DNA of 64,000 bases. It comes from Roseitalea sp. MMSF_3546. GTDB lineage: Bacteria; Pseudomonadota; Alphaproteobacteria; Rhizobiales; Rhizobiaceae. The stretch is taken from positions 124,001 to 188,000 of the forward strand of contig NZ_JASHKB010000003.1 of NCBI RefSeq assembly GCF_030732865.1, written 5' to 3'. The notes beneath the pieces are model-generated. The model did no database searches and was not told where the DNA came from. It was given only the letters and a program-made list of their open reading frames with translations. Position numbers and translations under genes: made by a program. Below, piece by piece: positions 58,163 to 64,000 of the stretch (its first letter is position 1; every line of letters begins with the position of its first letter).

Positions 58163-58582
58163 TCAGGCGGCCCTGTCGCCGGCGAAGTTCAGCATCCAGG
58201 GGATGCCGAAACGGTCGGTGAACATGGCAAAGCGCTCGGCCCAGAAGGTCTCGCCGGCCGGCATCTCGACGCGCTGCGCATCGCTGCCCAGGGCATGGTG
58301 GATGCGGTCGAACTCTGCCCGTGAACGCGGCGCGATCTGCACCCGGAAGCCCTGCGGTTTCGAATACATCGCCTCGGGCGCGTCGGACGCCATGATGGTC
58401 GCGCCGTCTATGCGCATCGACATGTTCATGACCAGATCGTCGCCGCCGGGCATGCGGCTTTCGGCGTCGGGTGCGTCGGCGTTGCGGAAAACGCCCATGA
58501 TCTCGCCGCCCAACGCCTCGGCGTAATGTGTCATGGCTTCAAGGCAATCGCCCTTGAAGAACAGGTAGATGGTCGGCTGCAT
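58163..58582 (-). CDS. VOC family protein (PhnB-like)
   Basis: A 139-residue glyoxalase-fold protein: QPTIYLFFKGDCLEAMTHYA, VMNMSMRIDGATIMASDAPE, FWAERFAMFTDRFGIPWMLN. It belongs to the PhnB/YjdN group. Metal dependence and substrate are unknown. ATG 58582 is used; upstream codons lack similarity. It lies 38 bases after the TetR gene. Confidence 0.88.
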   Translation of the reverse strand: MQPTIYLFFKGDCLEAMTHYAEALGGEIMGVFRNADAPDAESRMPGGDDLVMNMSMRIDGATIMASDAPEAMYSKPQGFRVQIAPRSRAEFDRIHHALGSDAQRVEMPAGETFWAERFAMFTDRFGIPWMLNFAGDRAA

Positions 58583-58620
58583 GATCGTTCCTCCCTGTGG
58601 TCGTGATGGCATCGGCCCGT

Positions 58621-59277
58621 TCAGCCCGCCTCCCCCTTCGCGGACCCGGTCAATGGCCCAGGCGCAAACAACAGTTCGATGTAGCGCTTGAGATGGCCGA
58701 TGGTCTGGCGCGCCGTCTCGGCGTCGCCGGACGCCTTTGCGAGGATGAACGCGCCCTGGATCACCGCCTGGGTGTGCCGGGCCAGGGACGTCGCGTCCCA
58801 GTCGTCCGGGGCGATGCCGCGCGCGTCCATCGCCGCCTGGATGTCCGGCTCGAGCGTCGCCGCGTGGCCGAAGATCGATGCCGCGCAGGCCTCACGAATG
58901 GCCGGGTGCGTTTCATAGGTCTCCTGGGTCATCGTACCCACGAGGCAAGTGAACCCCGGCAGTTCCCCCTCGATCATCCCCTTGCGGAATTCGACATAGG
59001 CGAGCACGCGCTCAAGCGGGTCGTCGGGCGCGTGGTAGGGCGCGGCCGCGAACAAGGCGCTTGTGGTGTCGATCCAGTACTGCGCGGCGGCGACGCCGAG
59101 CGCCTCCTTGCTCTTGAAATGGTGAAAGAAGGCGCCCTTCGTCACGCCAGCGGCGACACACAGATCGTCGATCGTGGTGGCGGCAAAGCCCTGCGTGCGG
59201 ATCACGTCGCGTGCCGCTTCGAGCAGGCGGGTGCGGGCATCGCCGCGTTCGGGCTGGAGCCTGGTCGGTTTCGGCAT
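58621..59277 (-). CDS. TetR/AcrR-family transcriptional regulator
   Basis: A 218-residue regulator. The N-terminal helix-turn-helix is RTQGFAATTIDDLCVAAGVT followed by KGAFFHHFKSKEALG. A C-terminal ligand domain (from ~70) has TCLVGTMTQETYETHPAIRE. ATG 59277 puts the palindromic operator directly upstream rather than inside the gene. It is the first gene of a six-gene minus operon and probably represses itself and the operon. Confidence 0.92.
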   Translation of the reverse strand: MPKPTRLQPERGDARTRLLEAARDVIRTQGFAATTIDDLCVAAGVTKGAFFHHFKSKEALGVAAAQYWIDTTSALFAAAPYHAPDDPLERVLAYVEFRKGMIEGELPGFTCLVGTMTQETYETHPAIREACAASIFGHAATLEPDIQAAMDARGIAPDDWDATSLARHTQAVIQGAFILAKASGDAETARQTIGHLKRYIELLFAPGPLTGSAKGEAG

Positions 59278-59283
59278 GCGGTG

Positions 59284-59313
59284 AAGATACCAGCCAGTTG
59301 GTATGTAGGTCAA
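59284..59313 (-). promoter_or_regulatory. TetR-operon promoter with operator in the spacer
   Basis: On the minus strand TTGACC (59313-59308), an 18-base spacer, and TATCTT (59289-59284) form a good promoter. The spacer contains most of the inverted repeat ATACCA-ACTGGC-TGGTAT (59304-59287). A repressor on this site would block polymerase directly. The transcript would start within or just before the tetR ATG at 59277, so the leader must be very short. Confidence 0.65.
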
Positions 59314-59529
59314 GATCGGCTTCTTCCCGCAAGCCGGAACGGTCGAGCGGCCCTGCCCGTGTTCGCCCCTTCTGACGCGACCGGCATGTCACCATGATCA
59401 ATGGCGGCGTGTCCGCCGCCCTCTTGCGACCTTCGCGCGCCGCCGCGGGTGCCGGACCCAAGGGGTCGCAAGAACGGATGCGGGCCGCGGCGCTGGCAAG
59501 ACGCGCCGGGCCGTGATAGCGCACCGGCC

Positions 59530-60531
59530 ATGTCGGCCACTCTCAGACAACGCACCGGACAGGCAACGCGCGTGCTACGCGGTCTTGGCCTGGCGCTGAC
59601 CATCGCCGCGGCGGCCGCCTTTCTGGGCGCCCATTACGGTGCCCCGGCCATGCTGTTCGCGCTGTTGATCGGCATGGCATTCAATTTCCTGGCCGAGGAA
59701 AGCCATATCAGGCCGGGCGTGGATTTCGCCGCCTCGACCTGCCTCAGGCTCGGTGTTGCGCTGCTCGGCGTGCGGCTGACCTGGTCGGACTTCGCAGCGC
59801 TCGGCCCGGTGCCGGTGATCGCCGTGATCGGTCTGGTCGCCCTGACCATCGGGGTCGGCGTCGCCCTGGCCCGCCTGATGGGCCAGAACGCGCGGCTGGG
59901 CCTTCTGACCGGCGGGTCGGTCGCCATATGCGGCGCCTCGGCGGCGCTGGCGCTGGCTTCCGTGCTGCCGCGCGATGGCCGGCTGGAGCGCGACACGCTG
60001 TTCACCGTGGTCGCCGTGACGACGCTGTCGACGATCGCCATGGTCGCCTATCCGCTGCTGTTCGCCGCGCTGTCGGCGACCGACGCGCAGACCGGCATGC
60101 TGATCGGCGCGACGATCCATGACGTCGCCCAGGTCGTCGGCGCGGGCTATTCGGTCAGCCAGGAGGCCGGCGACACCGCCGTCATGGTCAAGCTGATGCG
60201 CGTTGCGCTGCTGCCGGTCGTTCTGATCGCGGTGATCGTCGCCACCGCCAATGGGCGGGCCGAAAGCGGCCGGATCCGCCTGCCCTGGTTCCTTGTCGCC
60301 TTCATCGTGCTGGCCATCGTCAACAGTCTGGGGCTGATCCCGGCGCCGGTCGCCGAGACCGCCGAGACCGCCTCGCGCATCCTTCTGATCACCGCGATCG
60401 CCGCGCTCGGCGTCAAGACCGCGCTCAAGCAGATGGCCGATCTGGGCGGCGGCTACATCGTGCTGGTGGTCGCCGAAACCGCGATCCTGCTGGGCATGGC
60501 GATCGTCATCGCCAAGCTGTTCCTGCTCTAG
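59530..60531 (+). CDS. YeiH/UPF0324-family putative sulfate exporter
   Basis: A 333-residue, ten-helix membrane protein. Family stretches: ALLIGMAFNFLAEESHIRPG, STCLRLGVALLGVRLTWSDF, GSVAICGASAALALASVLP and IGATIHDVAQVVGAGYSVS. YeiH-type proteins are annotated as sulfate exporters with little direct proof. ATG 59530 begins near the first helix. It stands alone; the next genes are the polyamine-type ABC operon. Confidence 0.9.
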   Translation: MSATLRQRTGQATRVLRGLGLALTIAAAAAFLGAHYGAPAMLFALLIGMAFNFLAEESHIRPGVDFAASTCLRLGVALLGVRLTWSDFAALGPVPVIAVIGLVALTIGVGVALARLMGQNARLGLLTGGSVAICGASAALALASVLPRDGRLERDTLFTVVAVTTLSTIAMVAYPLLFAALSATDAQTGMLIGATIHDVAQVVGAGYSVSQEAGDTAVMVKLMRVALLPVVLIAVIVATANGRAESGRIRLPWFLVAFIVLAIVNSLGLIPAPVAETAETASRILLITAIAALGVKTALKQMADLGGGYIVLVVAETAILLGMAIVIAKLFLL

Positions 60532-60575
60532 GGTCTGTTGCATGTCAGCACGCGAAGATGCCTTGCGCCGCTTCC

Positions 60576-60593
60576 CCAGTTTTGGAAAACTGG
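60576..60593. promoter_or_regulatory. 18-base palindrome upstream of the polyamine-type ABC operon
   Basis: CCAGTTTT-GG-AAAACTGG has perfect 8-base arms. It lies 45 bases after the YeiH stop and 75 before the binding-protein ATG. It may be an operator for a dimeric regulator of the transporter operon, or a terminator stem for yeiH, though no T-tract follows. Confidence 0.45.
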
Positions 60594-60667
60594 AAACGAT
60601 CACTGGTTCGAGCCGCACGGCAGCGCCGCGCGGCAAACGCCGCAATCCAGCAATGAGGGATATGACA

Positions 60668-61699
60668 ATGATGCCCATGATTCCGCGTGCCGCCGGCGCC
60701 GCCGTGCTCGCGCTCGCCATCTGGCCCGCCGCCGCGCAGGCCGAGACCCTGACCATCTCCTGGTGGGGCTTCAATGGCGAAAAGCTCGACAAATACGTCA
60801 TCGCGCCGTTCAAGGAGCAGTGCGGCTGCGACGTCATCTTCGAGACCGGCAACAATGCCGACCGCCTCAACAAGCTCAAGATCCGCGGCGGGCGCGGCGT
60901 CGACGTCATCTACCTGACCGACAGCTTCTCCCAGCAGGGCATCGAGGAGGGTCTGTTCCAGCCCATCGACCGGTCCATGACTCCCAATATCGAGGGCCTG
61001 CACGAAATGGCGCAGGCACCGCAGGGCGAATACGGGCCGGCCTACACGATCGGCCGCGTCGGCATCGTCTATGACAGCGAGAAGGTCGACCCGCCGATCA
61101 CCGCCTGGGCGGATCTGTGGCGCGAGGATCTTGACAATTCGATCTCGCTGCCCGGCATCACCACCACCGCCGGGCCGATGGTCGTCATGCTGGCCGGCGA
61201 ACAGGCCGGCACCGACGCCTTCGAGGATGCCGACCCGGCTTTCGCCAAGATCGAGGAGATCAAGCCGAACGTGCTGAAGAACTACAATACCGGCTCGGAG
61301 ATGATCAATCTGTTCTCGACCGGCGAGATTACCGTTTCGCTGGCGCAGGACTTCGCGCTCGGACGGCTGCAGGACGCGGTGCCCTCGGTCGTCTGGGCCG
61401 ATCTGGAGGACGGCGACATCGCCACGCTGAACACCGTCAACATCCCGACCGGCGCCGAGAACGTGGAACTGGCGCATGAGTTCATCAACTTCATCCTCGA
61501 TCCCGAGCGCCAGAAGATGCTCGCCGAGGACGGTGTCGACGCGCCGGTCCATGCCGATGTCGAACTGAGCCCGGAAGCGGCCGCCAAGTGGACCTATGGC
61601 GAGGAGATGCTGTCCAACCTCAAGCGCGTCGACTATGAGAAGATGAACGCGGCAAAGGGCGACTGGATCGACCGCTGGAACGAGATGTTCGGCGGCTAG
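60668..61699 (+). CDS. PotD-type ABC transporter substrate-binding protein
   Basis: A 343-residue periplasmic protein with a signal peptide (MMPMIPRAAGAAVLALAIWP, cleavage after AAAQA). The mature part is of the spermidine/putrescine type: LTISWWGFNGEKLDKYVIAP, FETGNNADRLNKLKIRGG, DVIYLTDSFSQQG and AHEFINFILDPERQ. ATG 60668 has GAGGGA seven bases upstream; several in-frame ATGs nearby are possible. Substrate is uncertain: polyamines, but also other organic cations or thiamine-like compounds, are carried by relatives. Confidence 0.9.
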   Translation: MMPMIPRAAGAAVLALAIWPAAAQAETLTISWWGFNGEKLDKYVIAPFKEQCGCDVIFETGNNADRLNKLKIRGGRGVDVIYLTDSFSQQGIEEGLFQPIDRSMTPNIEGLHEMAQAPQGEYGPAYTIGRVGIVYDSEKVDPPITAWADLWREDLDNSISLPGITTTAGPMVVMLAGEQAGTDAFEDADPAFAKIEEIKPNVLKNYNTGSEMINLFSTGEITVSLAQDFALGRLQDAVPSVVWADLEDGDIATLNTVNIPTGAENVELAHEFINFILDPERQKMLAEDGVDAPVHADVELSPEAAAKWTYGEEMLSNLKRVDYEKMNAAKGDWIDRWNEMFGG

Positions 61700-61772
61700 A
61701 ACGTCGGCAAACGAGCCTGCGGCGCCCGCCCGATCCGGGCTGGCGCCAGCCACCGCGCAAGGGGGAAAATCT

Positions 61773-62600
61773 TTGCTCAAGCGCCTTTCGGGGTGGGCGA
61801 TGTCGGCGCCCGCTACGGCCCTTGTCGTCGTCTTCCTGATCCTGCCCGTGGGTGCGACGATCGCCGCCACCTTCGCGGTCGGCGGCGGCCCGTTGGCGGC
61901 CTATGTCGACTATCTTTCGAGCGGCTTTCGACGCACCGTGCTGTGGCGCACGCTCGAAATCGCGCTGCTGACGACGCTGTTCTCGGTGATCATCGGCTTC
62001 TTCACCGCCTATGTGGTCTCGCGCGCCAGCCCGCGCTGGCGCTCGATCCTGATCATCGCGGCGGTGTTTCCGCTGCTCACGGGCGTCGTGGTCCGGTCCT
62101 TCGCCTTTCTCATCCTTCTGGGCCGCAACGGCATGGTCAACAATGTGCTGGTCTGGCTGGGCGTGGAGGGCGCGCCGTTTTCCATGCTCTACACCGAGGG
62201 CGCGGTGATCGTCGCCATGGTCTATCTGTTCGTGCCGCTGATGGTGCTCACGCTCGTCGGCGTGCTCGAGAACATTCCCGATGACGTGATCCAGGCCGCC
62301 GCCTCGCTCGGCGCCACGCCGCCGCAGATCTTCCGCCAGGTGATCTTTCCGCTTGCCGTGCCGGGGCTGATCGTCGGCGCGGTGCTGGTCTTCACCGGAT
62401 CGTTCACCGCCTATGCCACGCCGCAGCTTGTCGGCGGCGAGAACGTCATGGTGATGGGTACCTTCCTGCATCAACAGGCCATGGTGACCTTCGACTGGGA
62501 CAGCGCCTCGACGATCGCGGCGATCATGGTCGTTGTCACCCTGGCCGTCGTGCTCGCCATGACGCGCATGGCCAGGCGCCTGAACCCGATGGCGACATGA
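61773..62600 (+). CDS. ABC transporter permease (PotB type)
   Basis: A 275-residue, six-helix permease with the EAA loop IQAAASLGATPPQIFRQVIF and the following PLAVPGLIVGAVLVF. The start is TTG at 61773 with GGGGGA upstream, as no suitable ATG exists. It overlaps the next permease gene by ATGA. With its partner it forms the membrane channel for the PotD-like protein. Confidence 0.92.
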   Translation: MLKRLSGWAMSAPATALVVVFLILPVGATIAATFAVGGGPLAAYVDYLSSGFRRTVLWRTLEIALLTTLFSVIIGFFTAYVVSRASPRWRSILIIAAVFPLLTGVVVRSFAFLILLGRNGMVNNVLVWLGVEGAPFSMLYTEGAVIVAMVYLFVPLMVLTLVGVLENIPDDVIQAAASLGATPPQIFRQVIFPLAVPGLIVGAVLVFTGSFTAYATPQLVGGENVMVMGTFLHQQAMVTFDWDSASTIAAIMVVVTLAVVLAMTRMARRLNPMAT

Positions 62601-63385
62601 CCGGCCGGCTTTCCCCTGTCCTGATCGGCTTTGCGGTGCTGGTCTATGCGTTCCTGATGGGTCCGCTGATCATCGTCATCGGCGCTGCGCTTTCGGACAC
62701 CACCTTCCTGACCTTTCCGCCCCAGGGGCTGTCGCTGCGCTGGTTCGAGCGCATCTTCGAGATCGGCGCGTTCCGGCGGACCATGGTGACGAGCTTCCAG
62801 GTGGCGACGCTCGCCACCATCTGCGCGCTCATCGTCGGCATACCGGCGGCCTACGCACTCAACCGCTACCGCGTGCAACTTCCGGGCTGGCTGTCGACGC
62901 TGTTCGTGCTGCCGGTGCTGGTGCCCGAGATCGTGCTGGGTTTTTCGCTTTTGCGCTCGATCCAGGTCGGCGCCGGCTTTCCGGTGTTCTCGACGCTTCT
63001 GATCGGTCACACGCTGCTGGTGCTGCCCTATTGCGTGCGCGTGATCTCGGCGAGCCTTGCCTCGTTCGACTTTTCCATCGAGGAAGCGGCGATCAGCCTT
63101 GGTTCGCCGAAATGGAAGACGTTCTTCACCATCGTGCTGCCCAATGTGCGCTCGGGCGTGATCGCCGCGTTCATCCTGGCCTTCATCACCTCGATCAACG
63201 ACGTCTCGGTTGCGCTGTTCCTCACCGGGCCGGGCATTTCCACATTGCCGATCCAGATCCTCGCCCATGTCGAGCAGTTCTTCGATCCCGTCATCGCCTC
63301 GGTGTCGGTGCTGCTCATGGTGCTGACCGTCGCCGTCATGGCGGTGGTCGAGCGCACCCTTGGCCTGACCTTCCTGACCAAGTAG
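62597..63385 (+). CDS. ABC transporter permease (PotC type)
   Basis: A 262-residue permease with six helices. The EAA loop reads IEEAAISLGSPKWKTFFTIV, followed by LPNVRSGVIAAFILAFITSI. It starts on the ATGA at the end of the PotB-like gene. Its stop is followed by the ATPase gene after ten bases. Confidence 0.92.
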   Translation: MTGRLSPVLIGFAVLVYAFLMGPLIIVIGAALSDTTFLTFPPQGLSLRWFERIFEIGAFRRTMVTSFQVATLATICALIVGIPAAYALNRYRVQLPGWLSTLFVLPVLVPEIVLGFSLLRSIQVGAGFPVFSTLLIGHTLLVLPYCVRVISASLASFDFSIEEAAISLGSPKWKTFFTIVLPNVRSGVIAAFILAFITSINDVSVALFLTGPGISTLPIQILAHVEQFFDPVIASVSVLLMVLTVAVMAVVERTLGLTFLTK

Positions 63386-63395
63386 ACCGCCCGTC

Positions 63396-64000
63396 ATGAC
63401 CGCCCCCCTGTCGCTTGCCAACCTGACCGCCCATTACGGGACAACCAAGGTCCTCGACGATCTGTCGCTCGATGTCGGCGAGGGCGAACTCGTCTCGTTG
63501 CTCGGCGCGTCTGGCTGCGGCAAGACGACCACGCTGCGGCTGATCGCCGGCTTCCTGGTGCCCACGGCGGGCACCATCCATCTGGGCGAGACGGACCTGA
63601 CGCGCCTGCCCGCCCACCGGCGCAATATCGGGCTCGTCTTTCAGAACTATGCGCTGTTTCCGCATCTCAGTGTGCTCGACAATGTCGCCTTCGGGCTCAA
63701 GCAGCGCGGCATGGCAAGCGCGGCGCGTGCCGAACGGGCCCGCGCCATGCTCGCGCGCGTCGGGCTGACGCCGCTCGAAGAGCGCCTGCCGGGCGAATTG
63801 TCCGGCGGCCAGCGCCAGCGCGTGGCGCTGGCGCGCGCGCTCGTCATCGAGCCGCCGCTGCTGATGTTCGACGAGCCGCTGTCCAATCTCGATGCCAAGC
63901 TGCGCGTCGACATGCGCGTGGAGATCCGCCAGCTCCAGCGCGCCAACAACACGACCGCGGTGTTTGTCACCCACGACCAGGAGGAGGCGTTCTCGATCTC
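63396..64000 (+). CDS. PotA-type ABC transporter ATP-binding protein (3' end cut by window)
   Basis: The first 201 residues are present. Walker A is GASGCGKTT, the Q-loop VFQNYALFPHLSVLDNVAFG, the signature [15 protein letters not shown], Walker [13 protein letters not shown], and the H-loop FVTHDQEEAF at the edge. The C-terminal TOBE region lies beyond the window. Order binding protein, two permeases, ATPase is the usual one for this transporter class. Confidence 0.93.
   Translation, partial: MTAPLSLANLTAHYGTTKVLDDLSLDVGEGELVSLLGASGCGKTTTLRLIAGFLVPTAGTIHLGETDLTRLPAHRRNIGLVFQNYALFPHLSVLDNVAFGLKQRGMASAARAERARAMLARVGLTPLEERLPGELSGGQRQRVALARALVIEPPLLMFDEPLSNLDAKLRVDMRVEIRQLQRANNTTAVFVTHDQEEAFSI

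Overview
The window is dense, GC-rich bacterial chromosome. Gene content and order point to an alphaproteobacterium of the order Hyphomicrobiales (Rhizobiales). The clues are a nuo operon running into birA, RNase J, methylmalonyl-CoA epimerase and a DUF1467 protein, a NuoE with a helix-hairpin-helix C-terminal extension, and many 1-4 base stop/start overlaps. Genus cannot be read from the sequence. No insertion sequence, prophage or CRISPR array was found. The long open frames antiparallel to real genes are treated as codon-bias shadows.

Layout. (1) 1-21205, minus strand: one long operon read from nuoA (21205) down to nuoN (3299), then birA, rnj, mce and a DUF1467 gene cut by the window edge. 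Besides the 14 complex I genes it carries five extra frames: an S23-like four-helix-bundle gene (nuoC/nuoD), a 33-codon frame (nuoD/nuoE), a small coiled-coil gene (nuoE/nuoF), an H3TH-domain protein and a DUF3291 gene (both nuoF/nuoG). (2) 21300-30320: an amino-sugar locus. A GntR regulator and an isomerising deaminase-like SIS protein are on plus. An ABC ATPase, binding protein, two permeases, NanE, a sugar kinase and MurQ form a minus operon. The two promoters share a direct-repeat operator. (3) 30502-34240: tRNA-Asp, tRNA-Val, a GGDEF/EAL protein and a TadG-like von Willebrand A protein. (4) 34462-42394: class I fumarase, DUF971, moaA with a flavin amine oxidase, two tandem EamA transporters, a new 51-codon frame and a Bcr/CflA exporter. 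(5) 42456-46431: fdhD-mobA-mobB-moeA-cytochrome b561, a molybdenum-cofactor and formate dehydrogenase maturation operon. (6) 46525-55784: a hydroxyisobutyrate-dehydrogenase-like enzyme, Lrp regulator, UDG-family protein, thermonuclease, hybrid-free histidine kinase, divergent cobT and cobS, DUF1289, an aspartic protease, TauE/SafE and dusA. (7) 56176-59277: a TetR-led minus operon of five small VOC, SRPBCC and DUF genes. (8) 59530-64000: a YeiH transporter and a polyamine-type ABC transporter operon, cut by the right edge.

How it fits together: complex I feeds the respiratory chain. The amino-sugar locus would import and phosphorylate peptidoglycan or related sugars, converting MurNAc-6-P and ManNAc-6-P to GlcNAc-6-P, with the deaminase finishing at fructose-6-P. 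The NagA deacetylase needed between them is not in the window. MoaA, MobA, MobB, MoeA and FdhD together supply a molybdenum enzyme, probably a formate dehydrogenase encoded elsewhere.
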